Positions 35,968 to 45,483 of a stretch of 64,000 nucleotides of DNA are shown here, piece by piece (position 1 is the first letter of the stretch; the number at the start of each line of letters is the position of its first letter). This DNA is from Geodermatophilus saharensis. GTDB taxonomy: Bacteria > Actinomycetota > Actinomycetes > Mycobacteriales > Geodermatophilaceae. A model generated the notes under the pieces. It saw only the letters and a program-made list of their open reading frames with translations, ran no database searches and had not been told where the DNA came from. Position numbers and translations under genes: made by a program. The stretch spans positions 62,001 through 126,000 of the forward strand of contig NZ_FZOH01000011.1 in the NCBI RefSeq assembly GCF_900188205.1, read 5' to 3'.

Positions 35968-38052
35968 CTAGAAGCGGCCGCCGCCGGAGCGCCCGCCGCC
36001 CCCGCCGAACCCGCCGCCGCCCGACCGGCCGCCCGAGCCCCCGAAGCTGCCGCCCCGCGGCCGGCCACCCCCGAGGCCACCGCCGAACCCACCGCCGAAC
36101 CCGCCCCCGCGCATGCCACCGGCGAGGATGCCACCGAGCACGAGGCTGCCGAGGTCCACGCCGCCGCGGCGGCCGTAGCCGGGCGCGTACCCCGGCCCGT
36201 AGCCACCGCCGTACCCGGGCCCGTGGCCACCGCCGAACCCGCCGCCGTAGCCGGACGACCACGCCGCCACGTCGGACTGGGCCTGATCGAGCGCCTGCCG
36301 GGCCAGCTGGTCGGCGAGCTGGGCCTCCCGCAGCGCGCCCTCCGGGTCGGTGCGGCCGCTGCCGACGGCGGCGTCGAGGTGGCGCTGCGCCTCGGCCAGC
36401 CGGGTGCGGGCCTCCGGCCCGACCGCGCCGCGCCGGGTGGCGACGAAGTCGGCGGCCGCGGCCACGGTGGAGCGAGCCCGCAGCAGGGTCTGGTCCAGCG
36501 CGGCCGCCGCCCGGCGGGCACGGGTCTGCGCGTCGCGGGCCGCGGCCAGCCCCTGCTCCAGCGCCAGGCCGGCCTCCTCCAGCCGGCGCAGCGCGGCCAG
36601 CGGGTCGGGCAGCCCACCGCCGCCGGGACGCGCCGCCTCGTCGGCGGCGGTCAGCCCGGCCTCGGCGCGCGCGACCTGCGGCCGCAGCCCGCCGGCGTCA
36701 CCGGAGGCCACCACCGCACGGGCCTCGGCGAGGTCCTCCTCCACCTCGGCGCGGGCGGCGGGCAGCCGCGCGGCGGCGTCCTCGAGGTCGCGCTCGAGCC
36801 GGCCGACGGCGTCGAGCAGGGTGCCCACCTGGGCGACGGCGTCCTCGGCGGCCCGCAGGTCACCCACCGCCTCACCCGACCGCCCGGCCTGCAGCGCCTC
36901 GCGGGCCTCCGCCGCCTCGTGCTCGGCGGCGGTCAGCCGCGCGCGGGCCTGCTCGACGTTGTCCGCGACCGGCGCCAGCGCGGACTCGGCGTAGCGCCGT
37001 CGCAGCCGGGCCATCCGCTCCTCGTCCTGCGGCAGCCGGCCGTGCAGGGCGGTGATCCGCGCGGCGAGGCCCTCGAGCACCTGGGGAGCGGTGCGCTCGA
37101 GGTCGCGCAGCTGATCGAAGGCCTCCGCCTGCTCGTCGAGGCGCGCGTCGGCGGCCGAGGTCAGCGAGAGGATCTCGGCCAGCATCGCCCGCTGGGTCGG
37201 CTCGTCCTCGGGCACCTCGTCGTCGAGCTGCTGACGCAGCGTGAAGGCGCGGGTGAGCTCCTGCCGCGACTGCGCCAGGGCCTCGGAGAACCCGGCCACG
37301 GCCGCCTCGCCGTACTGCAGCCGGGCGAAGTCCAGGTCGAGCTGGGAGGTCTTCACCGCCTCGTCGAGGTCGAGCAGCGCCGCGCTCGCCCGGCCCTGCA
37401 GCTCCGGGGTGGGGACGCCGGCGTGCGGGTCGGGCCGCTCCAGCCGGGTGGTCGGCGGCGGCTGCGCCTCCCGCCGGCGCCGTCGGGAGCGGGTCACCAG
37501 GTAGGCGCCGCCGCCGAGGACGGCGATCCCCCCGACCACCGCCAGGGTCGTCGCTCCCGACCCGTCGCCGCCGGTGTCGCCGGACCCACCCGCGCCGGAG
37601 GAGGCGCCGATGCCCTCGGCGAAGGCCACCCCCGCCGCGCTCCAGTCAGCGGCCGCGAGCTCGGGCTCGACGTCCCGGGCGAGGAAGTCGTCGATCTCGG
37701 TGTTGCTCTGCGGGAAGGAGTCGTCGACCCAGTAGCCGTACTGCCGGTCGTCCACCGCGACGGCGAGCAGCACGTCGGTGCCGCCCAGCCCGGAGAACTG
37801 GGCGGTCCGCGCGGCCCACTCACCGGAGTCCAGGCCGTCGAAGGAGGACACGTAGACGACGAAGGCCTGGGTGCCGTCCTCGGCCTGCCGCCGGTCGACC
37901 GCCTGCTGCACGCGGGACACCCCGCCGTCCAGCGCGCCGACGAGGTCGGTGACCTCGCCGGGCACCTCGAACGGCTGCTCGGCCAGCGCCGGACCGCCGC
38001 CGGCGAGCACCAGGACCGCCGCGACCCCGAGGACTCCCACCATCCGGCGCAC
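35968..38052 (-). CDS. TPM-domain secreted/membrane protein with Gly-rich tail
   Basis: A 694-residue protein. A signal peptide (VGVLGVAAVLVLAGGGPALA) is followed by a TPM domain (Psb32/YgcG-like, residues ~25-165; FVVYVSSFDGLDSGEWA, GTDVLLAVAVDDRQYGY). A membrane helix (LAVVGGIAVLGGGAYLVTRS) then leads to a ~350-residue coiled-coil-rich cytosolic region with many Ala/Glu/Arg heptads. The last ~85 residues are Gly/Phe/Tyr/Arg repeats ending GGRSGGGRF, disordered and resembling RGG-type tails. Start GTG 38052 or ATG 38043; the former has a TAGGGT box 6 nt upstream. Role unknown; TPM domains are implicated in complex assembly and as phosphatases. Confidence 0.82.
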   Translation of the reverse strand: MRRMVGVLGVAAVLVLAGGGPALAEQPFEVPGEVTDLVGALDGGVSRVQQAVDRRQAEDGTQAFVVYVSSFDGLDSGEWAARTAQFSGLGGTDVLLAVAVDDRQYGYWVDDSFPQSNTEIDDFLARDVEPELAAADWSAAGVAFAEGIGASSGAGGSGDTGGDGSGATTLAVVGGIAVLGGGAYLVTRSRRRRREAQPPPTTRLERPDPHAGVPTPELQGRASAALLDLDEAVKTSQLDLDFARLQYGEAAVAGFSEALAQSRQELTRAFTLRQQLDDEVPEDEPTQRAMLAEILSLTSAADARLDEQAEAFDQLRDLERTAPQVLEGLAARITALHGRLPQDEERMARLRRRYAESALAPVADNVEQARARLTAAEHEAAEAREALQAGRSGEAVGDLRAAEDAVAQVGTLLDAVGRLERDLEDAAARLPAARAEVEEDLAEARAVVASGDAGGLRPQVARAEAGLTAADEAARPGGGGLPDPLAALRRLEEAGLALEQGLAAARDAQTRARRAAAALDQTLLRARSTVAAAADFVATRRGAVGPEARTRLAEAQRHLDAAVGSGRTDPEGALREAQLADQLARQALDQAQSDVAAWSSGYGGGFGGGHGPGYGGGYGPGYAPGYGRRGGVDLGSLVLGGILAGGMRGGGFGGGFGGGLGGGRPRGGSFGGSGGRSGGGGFGGGGGRSGGGRF

Positions 38053-38053
38053 G

Positions 38054-38072
38054 GCCCGACCCTAGGTCGGGC
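38054..38072 (-). promoter_or_regulatory. candidate promoter/operator of the TPM gene
   Basis: GCCCGACC (38054-38061) and GGTCGGGC (38065-38072) form an 8-bp dyad with CTA between. The minus-strand TAGGGT box overlaps it and ends 6 nt before GTG 38052, so a protein bound here would block initiation. Confidence 0.45.
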
Positions 38073-38166
38073 GCCCGGGAGCCGCCGCCGGAACGACGGC
38101 GCGGGGTAGGACGGGCACGACCGGGTAGTGGGCTCCTGACCTGTGCCCCGGCCCCAGGAGGACCCC

Positions 38167-38523
38167 GTGAGCGAGACCGACCGCATCCCCGCCGACCGGC
38201 TGCCCCCGGGGAGGGTGGGCCGGGCCGGGAACTGGGCCGTCGGCAACCGCGACGGGAAGTACTTCGCCGTCTCCCGCCGCTGCCGCCACCAGCTCGCCGA
38301 CCTCTCCGAGGGCAGCCTGGACGCCGACGGCTGCCTGGTCTGCCCGTGGCACCAGGCGCGCTACGACGTGCGCACCGGCGACATGGTCGAGGGCCCGCGC
38401 GGCTTCCTCGGCTACCACGGGCCGACCCCGGGCTACACCCAGCTCGTCCGCGGCTACGCGCACTTCCTGCGGCTGCGGGTCAGGAAGGCGCTGCGCCGCG
38501 GCGACGACGTCGTGGTGACGTGA
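38167..38523 (+). CDS. Rieske [2Fe-2S] ferredoxin-like protein
   Basis: A 118-residue single-domain Rieske protein. The cluster ligands are CRH (near residue 38) and CPWHQARYD (C-x-x-H near 58), with 17 residues between ligand pairs. GTG 38167 has AGGAGG 6 nt upstream and overlaps no other gene. No oxygenase gene is adjacent, so it may act as a free electron carrier. It is divergent from the TPM gene (114 bp between starts) and convergent with the peptide-transporter operon. Confidence 0.9.
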   Translation: MSETDRIPADRLPPGRVGRAGNWAVGNRDGKYFAVSRRCRHQLADLSEGSLDADGCLVCPWHQARYDVRTGDMVEGPRGFLGYHGPTPGYTQLVRGYAHFLRLRVRKALRRGDDVVVT

Positions 38524-38528
38524 GGTCG

Positions 38529-38586
38529 GCCCCCGCGCAGGGACCCGCCGCGGGCCTGCGCGTGGCGGGGGCGAGGGGGTCCTCCG
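38529..38586 (-). terminator. stop-abutting palindromic element, copy C
   Basis: GCCCCCGC (38529-38536) pairs with GCGGGGGC (38565-38572), and GCAGG with CCTGC inside. GGTCCTCC at the right side ends a few bases from the dppF stop codon at 38587. Lies between convergent genes. Confidence 0.7.
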
Positions 38587-39756
38587 TCAGCGCCACTCGA
38601 TGGGCTCGTCGACCCCCTGGACCAGCGCGTCGGACTCGGGGTCGGCCGCACCGGTCGGGCGCACGCTGACGCCCTGGGTGGCGGCGACCTCCTCGGCCGA
38701 CCGCGGGCGCAGCACGCCGTCGCGGATCTCCTCCGCCCAGTGGCAGCTGACCAGGTGTCCCGTCCCGAGCTCGCGCAGCACCGGGACCTCGTCGTCGCAC
38801 CGGGTCTCCTGCCGCCACGGGCACCGGGTGTGGAACCGGCACCCGCTGGGCGGGTTGGCCGGCGACGGGAGGTCACCGGCGAGCAGGATGCGCTCGCGGC
38901 TCTCCTCGACCACCGGGTCGGGCACCGGGACGGCGCTCATCAGCGCGCGGCTGTAGGGGTGCAGCGGCTCGGAGTACAGGACGTCGGAGGGCGCCTGCTC
39001 CACCAGCGAGCCCAGGTACATGACGCCGACGACGTCGCTGATGTGCCGGACCACCGCGAGGTCGTGCGCGATGACCAGGTAGGTCAGCCCGAGGCGCTCC
39101 TGCAGCTCCTCGAGCAGGTTGACCACCTGCGCCTGGACGCTGACGTCGAGCGCGGAGACCGGCTCGTCGGCGATGAGCAGGTCGGGCTCCAGGGCGATCG
39201 CGCGGGCGATGCCGATGCGCTGCCGCTGGCCGCCGGAGAACTCGTGCGGGTAGCGGCGCAGCGCCGCCGACGGCAGCCCGACGGCGTCGAGCAGCGTGCG
39301 GATCCGCTCGGCGATGCCGCGCTTGCCGCCGCCGAGGCCGTGCGCGCGCAGCGGCTCGGACAGCAGCGACTCGACGTTCTGCCGGGGGTCGAGGCTGCCG
39401 AGCGGGTCCTGGAAGACCATCTGCATCCGGCGGCGCATCGTGCGCAGCGGCTCGCCCTGCAGCGAGGCGACGTCGGTGCCGTCGAAGACGACCCGGCCGG
39501 CGGTGGGCTCGACCAGCCGCAGGACGGCGCGGCCGAGCGTGGACTTCCCGCAGCCGGACTCCCCCACCAGCCCGTAGGTGCTGCCGCGGGCGATGCTGAG
39601 GTCCACCCCGTCGACGGCGCGGACGTGCCCCACCGTGCGGTCGACGATCACGCCGCGCTTGATCGGGAAGTGCACCTGCAGGCCCTCGACCCGCAGCAGC
39701 GGGTCGGCGGCGGTGCTGTCGGCGGCGGTGCTGTCGGCGGAGGGGACGGCGGTCAT
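38587..39756 (-). CDS. dppF: peptide ABC transporter ATP-binding protein (OppF/DppF type)
   Basis: A 389-residue ABC ATPase. Walker [10 protein letters not shown], signature [15 protein letters not shown], Walker [15 protein letters not shown] and H-loop VIAHDL are all present. The C-terminal oligopeptide-type extension with a Cys cluster ([15 protein letters not shown], then VSCHW) is typical of Opp/Dpp ATPases. ATG 39756 overlaps the dppD stop by 4 bp. It pairs with DppD to drive peptide import; the exact substrate class is not known. Confidence 0.9.
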   Translation of the reverse strand: MTAVPSADSTAADSTAADPLLRVEGLQVHFPIKRGVIVDRTVGHVRAVDGVDLSIARGSTYGLVGESGCGKSTLGRAVLRLVEPTAGRVVFDGTDVASLQGEPLRTMRRRMQMVFQDPLGSLDPRQNVESLLSEPLRAHGLGGGKRGIAERIRTLLDAVGLPSAALRRYPHEFSGGQRQRIGIARAIALEPDLLIADEPVSALDVSVQAQVVNLLEELQERLGLTYLVIAHDLAVVRHISDVVGVMYLGSLVEQAPSDVLYSEPLHPYSRALMSAVPVPDPVVEESRERILLAGDLPSPANPPSGCRFHTRCPWRQETRCDDEVPVLRELGTGHLVSCHWAEEIRDGVLRPRSAEEVAATQGVSVRPTGAADPESDALVQGVDEPIEWR

Positions 39757-40823
39757 CGGGCGGCTCCGGACGCGGTGGCCCCGGCCGGGGACCTCGGGTG
39801 CTGGAGGGGATGACGGCAGCGCAGCTCGCGGCCGGGGCCGTCGTACTCCAGCGGCACGGTGCTGCCGGCGACCTCGGTGAGGCAGTCGTCCTGGGCGTTG
39901 TCGCACCGCGGGGCGAACGCGCACCCCTCGGCCCACGGGATGGCGTCGCGGGCGGAGCCGCGGATGGGGTGCAGCGGCGCGCCCCGGGCGGCGTCGAGCC
40001 GGGGCACGGAGGCGAGCAGCCCGCCGGTGTAGGGGTGGCGGGGCTGCGCGAACAGCTCGTGGCGGTCGGCGGACTCGATGATCCGGCCGGAGTACATGAC
40101 GTGCACCCGGTCGCACAGCCCGGCCACCACGCCGAGGTCGTGGGTGATCATCACCAGCGCGGTGCCGGAGTCGACCACCAGCTCGCGCAGCAGCTCGAGG
40201 ATCTGCGCCTGGATGGTGACGTCGAGGGCGGTGGTCGGCTCGTCGGCGATGAGCAGGCGCGGGGCGCAGGCCAGCGCCATCGCGATGAGCGCCCGCTGGC
40301 GCATGCCGCCGGAGAGCTGGTGCGGGTACTCCTTGAGCCGGCGGGAGGGGTCGGGGATGCCGACGCGGTCGAGCAGGCGGGTGGCCTCGTCGCCCGCCTC
40401 CTTCCTCGACATGTCCCGGTGCTCGAGCAGCACCTCGGTGACCTGGGTGCCGATGGGCACCGTGGGGTTCAGCGACGACAGCGGGTCCTGGAACACCATG
40501 GCCATGTCCGCGCCGCGCAGCCGGCGCAGGGCCCGGTCGCCGGCCCCGAGGAGCTCGCGGCCGTCGAGCCGCACCGAGCCGCCGACCTGCACGCCGCGGC
40601 TCGGGAGCAGCCCCATGACCGCCAGCGAGGTCACCGACTTCCCGCAGCCGGACTCCCCGACCAGTCCCACCGTCTCCCCCGGGCCGACGGAGAAGCTGAC
40701 CCCGTCGACGGCGCGGGTGGGCTGCTCGCCCCGGCGCGTGAAGGTGACGGTGAGCTCCTCGACGTCGAGGACGGAGGCACCGACGGTGCCCGCCTCGCCG
40801 GCCGGCAGCGACTCGATGGTCAC
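39753..40823 (-). CDS. dppD: peptide ABC transporter ATP-binding protein (OppD/DppD type)
   Basis: A 356-residue ABC ATPase. Walker A GESGCGKS, signature [15 protein letters not shown], Walker [15 protein letters not shown] and H-loop MITHDL are visible; the C-terminal extension contains [14 protein letters not shown]. It starts 5 bp after the end of the permease gene dppC and overlaps dppF. Confidence 0.9.
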   Translation of the reverse strand: MTIESLPAGEAGTVGASVLDVEELTVTFTRRGEQPTRAVDGVSFSVGPGETVGLVGESGCGKSVTSLAVMGLLPSRGVQVGGSVRLDGRELLGAGDRALRRLRGADMAMVFQDPLSSLNPTVPIGTQVTEVLLEHRDMSRKEAGDEATRLLDRVGIPDPSRRLKEYPHQLSGGMRQRALIAMALACAPRLLIADEPTTALDVTIQAQILELLRELVVDSGTALVMITHDLGVVAGLCDRVHVMYSGRIIESADRHELFAQPRHPYTGGLLASVPRLDAARGAPLHPIRGSARDAIPWAEGCAFAPRCDNAQDDCLTEVAGSTVPLEYDGPGRELRCRHPLQHPRSPAGATASGAAR

Positions 40824-40827
40824 CGGG

Positions 40828-41769
40828 TCACCTCCGGAACTTCGGGTCGAGCGCCTCGCGCAGCGACTCGCCCAGCAGCGTGAAGCCGAGCGCGACGACG
40901 ATGATGCACAGGGCCGGGTAGATGGCCAGCTCCGGCCGGATGGACAGGAACGCCTGGGCGTTGGACAGCATGGCCCCCCACTCGGGACGGGCGAGGTCGG
41001 GGTCGCCGAGACCCAGGAAGGACAGCGCCGCCGCCTCGATGATCGCCGTCGCCAGCGACAGCGTCGCCTGGACGATGACCGGTGACAGCGAGTTGGGCAG
41101 CACGTGCCCGAAGACGATGCGGCTGCGCCGGATGCCCAGCGCCCGGGCGGCGAGGGCGTAGTCGCTGCCGCGCTGGGCCAGCATCGACCCGCGCAGCAGC
41201 CGGGCGAAGACCGGCACCTGGGTGACCGCGATCGCGATCATCAGCGCCCACTGGTTCTGGCCCAGCAGCACCGAGATGCTGATCGCCATCAGCAGGCTGG
41301 GCAGCGACAGCAGGATGTCGACGAAGCGCATCACCACGCTGTCCACCCAGCCGCCGAACGCACCGGCCAGCACCCCCAGCGCCATGCCGACGGCGGCGCC
41401 GAGCAGCGTGGACACCACACCGATGAGCAGCGACTGCCGGGACCCGACGATCAGCCGGGACAGCAGGTCGCGGCCGAGGTTGTCCACGCCCAGCGGGAAG
41501 CCCTCGCGGCTGCCGGGGATGGAGCCCGGCCGGATCTCGCTCAGCAGGTACTGCGTGAGGGGGTCCTTGGGGGCCAGCAGCGGGGCGAAGGCCGCGACCA
41601 GCAGGAAGACGACGACGATGACCGCGCCGGTGATGGCCACCGGGTTGCGCCGCAGCCGGCGGAAGGCGCTGCGGGTCAGCGAGAGCCCGCCCTCACCCTC
41701 GGGCACCTGACCGGCGCGCGCGGCCAGCTCGTCGATCCGCCGCCGCTTGAGGTCCCCCATCGCGGTCAT
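40828..41769 (-). CDS. dppC: peptide ABC transporter permease (OppC/DppC type)
   Basis: A 313-residue permease with about six membrane helices; the first, AITGAVIVVVFLLVAAFAPLLA, follows a basic N-terminal stretch. The binding-protein-dependent transport EAA loop is AARALGIRRSRIVFGHVLPNS. A large periplasmic loop follows helix 1, as usual in OppC. Lies 28 bp downstream of dppB. Confidence 0.92.
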   Translation of the reverse strand: MTAMGDLKRRRIDELAARAGQVPEGEGGLSLTRSAFRRLRRNPVAITGAVIVVVFLLVAAFAPLLAPKDPLTQYLLSEIRPGSIPGSREGFPLGVDNLGRDLLSRLIVGSRQSLLIGVVSTLLGAAVGMALGVLAGAFGGWVDSVVMRFVDILLSLPSLLMAISISVLLGQNQWALMIAIAVTQVPVFARLLRGSMLAQRGSDYALAARALGIRRSRIVFGHVLPNSLSPVIVQATLSLATAIIEAAALSFLGLGDPDLARPEWGAMLSNAQAFLSIRPELAIYPALCIIVVALGFTLLGESLREALDPKFRR

Positions 41770-41797
41770 CGCCGCTGCTCCCGTCCGGCCTGCGGGC

Positions 41798-42802
41798 TCA
41801 TCGGACCCTCACCCGCGGGTCGAGCAGGCCGTAGGAGATGTCGACCAGCAGGTTCACCAGCACGTACACCACCGCCAGCATGAGGATGAAGCCCTGGAGG
41901 ACGGCGAAGTCCCGGGCGAAGATCGAGTCGAATATCGCCGACCCGACGCCGCCGAACGCGAAGACGGTCTCGGTGAGCACCGCACCGGACAGCAGCAGGC
42001 CGGTCTGCAGGCCGATCGTCGTCGACACCGGCAGCAGCGCGTTGCGCAGGATGTGCCGCCGGCGGACGGTCGACGTCGCCAGGCCCTTGGCGTTCGCCGT
42101 GCGCACGTAGTCCTCGTTCACCACGTCGAGCACCGAGGCCCGGGTGATCCGCACGATGATGGCCAGCGGGATGGTCCCCAGCGCGATGCCGGGGAGCACC
42201 AGGTGCAGGAAGGCGTCCCACGCGGCGTCCCACTCGCGGGTCAGCAGGCCGTCGAGGACGTAGAAGTTGGTGATGCGGGTGGCGTCGATGCGCACCTCCT
42301 GGCGCCCGGAGCCGGGCAGCCAGCCCAGCTCGACGGCGAACAGCAGGCGCAGCAGGTAGGCGAGGAAGAACACCGGGATCGCCACGCCCAGCAGCGAGCC
42401 GATGACCGAGGCCGAGTCCAGCCAGCTGCCGTGCCGGCGGGCGGCCAGGTAGCCCAGCGGGATGCCCAGGCCGATCGCGAAGACCATCGCGAAGACGGTG
42501 AGCTCGATCGTGCCGGGCATCCGCTCCAGGAACTCCTCGATGACCGGGCGCCCGGTGCGGGAGGAGTTGCCGAAGTCCAGCTGCACGGCCCGGCCGAGGA
42601 AGCGCAGGTACTGGACGTAGAGCGGCTGGTCGAGCCCGAAGAGCTCGTTGTAGCGGGCGATCGCCTCGGGGGTGGCGCGCTCACCCAGGGCGGCCTGGGC
42701 CGGCCCGCCGGGGAGGGCGCGCAGCCAGGCGAAGAGCAGCACCGACAGGCCCAGCAGGATCGGGATCAGCTGGAGGAGCCGCCGGACGATGAAACGGAGC
42801 AC
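41798..42802 (-). CDS. dppB: peptide ABC transporter permease (OppB/DppB type)
   Basis: A 334-residue permease that opens with the classic MLRFIVRRLLQLIPILLGLS and has about six membrane helices. The EAA loop is YVRTANAKGLATSTVRRRHI. It is separated from the binding-protein gene by a 19-bp terminator stem, so its expression is probably lower than that of the binding protein. Confidence 0.92.
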   Translation of the reverse strand: MLRFIVRRLLQLIPILLGLSVLLFAWLRALPGGPAQAALGERATPEAIARYNELFGLDQPLYVQYLRFLGRAVQLDFGNSSRTGRPVIEEFLERMPGTIELTVFAMVFAIGLGIPLGYLAARRHGSWLDSASVIGSLLGVAIPVFFLAYLLRLLFAVELGWLPGSGRQEVRIDATRITNFYVLDGLLTREWDAAWDAFLHLVLPGIALGTIPLAIIVRITRASVLDVVNEDYVRTANAKGLATSTVRRRHILRNALLPVSTTIGLQTGLLLSGAVLTETVFAFGGVGSAIFDSIFARDFAVLQGFILMLAVVYVLVNLLVDISYGLLDPRVRVR

Positions 42803-42850
42803 GTGCTCGGGTCACCTCTCCACGACGGGTGCACGGACCGGACACGCCGA

Positions 42851-42893
42851 CCGGCCGCGCCGGGGCAGGACGAGCCTGCCCCGGCGCGGCCGG
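42851..42893 (-). terminator. terminator between dppA and dppB
   Basis: CCGGCCGCGCCGGGGCAGG (42851-42869) pairs perfectly with 42875-42893 across a 5-nt loop: 19 bp, nearly all G-C. It lies 10 bp after the dppA stop, inside the operon, and fits partial termination that lets the binding protein be made in excess. Confidence 0.8.
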
Positions 42894-42902
42894 CAGTGGG
42901 GG

Positions 42903-44615
42903 TCAGTCGCTGACGGACACCGTCGAGAAGACCTCGGCGGTCAGCGGGCTGGGCTCCAGACCCTGGACGTTCTCGGCGACCACGAGCGCCGGCGGCGAGT
43001 GCGAGATCGGGACACCGGGCAGGTAGTCCATGATCAGCCGGTTCGCCTCCTGGTACAGCTCGGTGCGGCGGCTGGCGTCGGGCTCCTGGTCGGCCTCCGC
43101 CAGCGCGGCGAAGATCTCCGGGGCACTGAACGCACCGAACTCCGCGGACGCCTGGTTGTTCGCCTGCTCGGCGAAGAAGGTGCCGATGAAGTTGTAGGCG
43201 TCGTTGTAGTCACCGGTCCACCCGAGCAGGTGGATGTCGGCCTGACCGGCCTGCACCGCGTTGAGGTAGTCCGGGTTCCACGGCAGCGCCGTCGGCTCGA
43301 CGGTGAAGCCCGCGTCGATCAGGTTCTGGTTGATCACCTGGAACAGCGCGGCCGGGTCCGGCAGGTAGGGCCGGCTGACCTCGGTCGGGTAGTAGAACCG
43401 CAGGGTCGTCCCCTCGGCGCCGGCCTCCTGGAGCAGCTGGCGGGCCCGGTCGGGGTCGTAGTCGTAGGTGGTGACGTCCTCGGCCCACCCGTCGACCGTC
43501 GGCGGCATGAACTCCACGGCCGCCTCGGCGCCCTCCGGGAGGAGGGAGTTGACGATCGTCTCGCGGTCGATGGCGTGCGCGATGGCCTGGCGGACGCGCA
43601 CGTCCTTCAGTGCGGGGTTGGCCTGGGTGCCGGGCACGTTCCCGCCGTTGATGCCCAGGTAGAGGATGTTGAACGGGTCGCGGACCAGGACCTGGAACCC
43701 GTCGTCCTGCAGCGACTGGTAGTCGGCCGGGGCCACGAAGTCGTAGCCGTCGATCGAACCGGCCTGCAGCTCCTGCCGGCGGGTGTTCCCGTCGGGGATC
43801 GTCCGGAAGATGATCTCGTCGAGGAGGGCCTGGTCACCCCAGTAGTCCTCGTTGCGGACGATGGTCACCTCGCCGTTGCCGCGGTCCCAGCTCTCGAACT
43901 TGAACGGGCCGGTGCCGGTCGGGTGCTCCAGGGCGTACTCGGAGTAGCTGAGCGCGTCCTCGCTGCCGGAGAGGTTGTCGGCGTCGTACTGCTGCAGCGC
44001 CTCCGGGCTCTGGATGGAGAAGGCCGGGAGGGCCAGCGCGGCCGGGAACTTCGAGGTGACCTGGGTCAGCCGGATCACCGCGGTGTTCTCGTCGGTGGCC
44101 TCGCAGCTCTCGTAGATGCTGGGGGCGTCGGGCGTGCTGGCGAAGCCGCCGAAGACCGCCTGGTAGTAGTACGAGGCGCTGGGGCTCTGCGCCAGGCCCT
44201 CGAAGTTGTACCAGCGGTCGAAGTTGAAGCAGACCGCCTCGGCGTTGAAGTCGGTGCCGTCGTGGAACTTCACGCCCTCGCGCAGGGCGAAGGTGTACTC
44301 GAGGCCGTCCTCGCTGACCTCCCAGTCCTCGGCGAGCTCGGGCACCGGCTCGGTGCCGCCGATCTCGTTGCCCAGCAGGCCCTCGTAGATCTGGCGGGCG
44401 ACGCGGAAGGTCTCGCCGTCGCTGCCGAACGCCGGGTCGAGCATGGCCGGGTCGCCGGCCGCGCCGAAGACGAGGGTGCCGCCGGACTGGGCCTCACCGC
44501 CCTCCCCGCCGGAGCCGGAGTCGGAGTCCCGGTCACTGGAGGCACAGGCGGCCAGGGTGACGGCGGTCAGTGCGGCCGCGGAGGCGGCCAGCACTCGCTG
44601 TGGTCGACGCTGCAT
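42903..44615 (-). CDS. dppA: peptide ABC transporter substrate-binding lipoprotein (DppA/OppA type)
   Basis: A 570-residue extracytoplasmic solute-binding protein of family 5. The lipoprotein signal has lipobox LAAC at about residues 21-24. An acidic Ser/Gly linker follows, then the fold with ALREGVKFHDGTDFNAEAVCF (residues ~125-145) and RVRQAIAHAIDRETIV, both family 5 signatures. It binds oligopeptides or other peptide-like compounds outside the membrane and delivers them to DppBCDF. First gene of the operon, with a ~90-nt untranslated leader if the TAGGGT box is used. Confidence 0.92.
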   Translation of the reverse strand: MQRRPQRVLAASAAALTAVTLAACASSDRDSDSGSGGEGGEAQSGGTLVFGAAGDPAMLDPAFGSDGETFRVARQIYEGLLGNEIGGTEPVPELAEDWEVSEDGLEYTFALREGVKFHDGTDFNAEAVCFNFDRWYNFEGLAQSPSASYYYQAVFGGFASTPDAPSIYESCEATDENTAVIRLTQVTSKFPAALALPAFSIQSPEALQQYDADNLSGSEDALSYSEYALEHPTGTGPFKFESWDRGNGEVTIVRNEDYWGDQALLDEIIFRTIPDGNTRRQELQAGSIDGYDFVAPADYQSLQDDGFQVLVRDPFNILYLGINGGNVPGTQANPALKDVRVRQAIAHAIDRETIVNSLLPEGAEAAVEFMPPTVDGWAEDVTTYDYDPDRARQLLQEAGAEGTTLRFYYPTEVSRPYLPDPAALFQVINQNLIDAGFTVEPTALPWNPDYLNAVQAGQADIHLLGWTGDYNDAYNFIGTFFAEQANNQASAEFGAFSAPEIFAALAEADQEPDASRRTELYQEANRLIMDYLPGVPISHSPPALVVAENVQGLEPSPLTAEVFSTVSVSD

Positions 44616-44708
44616 CGCGAGAGACCTGCCTTCTCGGCCCGTCCTGGGCCGGATGATCCGTGGTGGACGGCCGTGCCGGCGCGTGACCTCCGGACGGCGT
44701 GCACAGGG

Positions 44709-44714
44709 ACCCTA
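44709..44714 (-). promoter_or_regulatory. candidate -10 box of the dpp operon
   Basis: Minus-strand TAGGGT about 94 nt before the dppA start. The -35 region is not convincing. The 44616-44849 gap otherwise contains only the recR-proximal repeat element (copy D). Confidence 0.3.
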
Positions 44715-44791
44715 GGTCCGGCTTGTGACCTCGATGACAGGGGGATGCCGTTTCGACACCGATTCGCAACCTGAGCTGGCCCTCAGCGGCT

Positions 44792-44849
44792 GGAACGGCC
44801 CGCCGGCAGGGACCCGCCCCGACCGGAGCGAGGGGCGAGGGGTCCTTCC
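44792..44849 (-). terminator. stop-abutting palindromic element, copy D
   Basis: GGAACGGCCC at 44792 and GGGGTCCTTCC at its end, with GGACCCGCCCC/GGGGCGAGGGGTCC able to pair. The right edge touches the recR stop codon at 44850. It also insulates recR from the dpp operon promoter. Confidence 0.7.
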
Positions 44850-45449
44850 TCAGGCGTCGATGCGGCGGCGGCCCTCGAACGCCCGGCCCAGCGTGATCTC
44901 GTCGGCGTACTCCAGGTCGCCGCCCACGGGCAGGCCGCTGGCCAGCCGGGACACGGCGAGCCCCAGCGGGCCGACCAGCCGCGCGAGGTAGGCCGCGGTG
45001 GCCTCGCCCTCGAGGTTGGGGTCGGTGGCGATGATCAGCTCGGTGACGGTGCCGTCCATGAGCCGGGTCATGAGCTCCTTGACCCGCAGGTCGTCGGGGC
45101 CGACGCCCTCGATCGGGCTGATCGCCCCGCCGAGGACGTGGTAGCGGCCACGGAACTCACGGGTGCGCTCGATGGCGACGACGTCCTTGGGTTCCTCGAC
45201 GACGCAGATGACGTCGGTGGAGCGGCGCGGGTCGCGGCAGATGCGGCACTGCTCGCCTTCGGCGACGTTGTAGCAGGTCACGCAGAAGCGGACCTCGGCC
45301 TGCACGCGCTGCAGCGCGGCGACCAGCCGGCCGACGTCGGCGGACTCGGCGGCCAGCAGGTGGAAGGCGATGCGCTGGGCGCTCTTCGGCCCGACGCCGG
45401 GCAGGCGGCCGAGCTCGTCGATGAGGTCCTGGACGGCCCCCTCGTACAC
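44850..45449 (-). CDS. recR: recombination mediator RecR
   Basis: A 199-residue RecR. In order: N-terminal helix-hairpin-helix ([17 protein letters not shown]), the four-Cys zinc finger ([18 protein letters not shown]), and the Toprim domain ([29 protein letters not shown]). GTG 45449 has GAGGAG 5 nt upstream. RecR acts with RecF/RecO to load RecA at gaps. It follows ybaB and dnaX as in many bacteria. Confidence 0.96.
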   Translation of the reverse strand: MYEGAVQDLIDELGRLPGVGPKSAQRIAFHLLAAESADVGRLVAALQRVQAEVRFCVTCYNVAEGEQCRICRDPRRSTDVICVVEEPKDVVAIERTREFRGRYHVLGGAISPIEGVGPDDLRVKELMTRLMDGTVTELIIATDPNLEGEATAAYLARLVGPLGLAVSRLASGLPVGGDLEYADEITLGRAFEGRRRIDA

Positions 45450-45483
45450 GGTGCTCCTCGGGGAAGTGGGATCGCGGGCCCGG

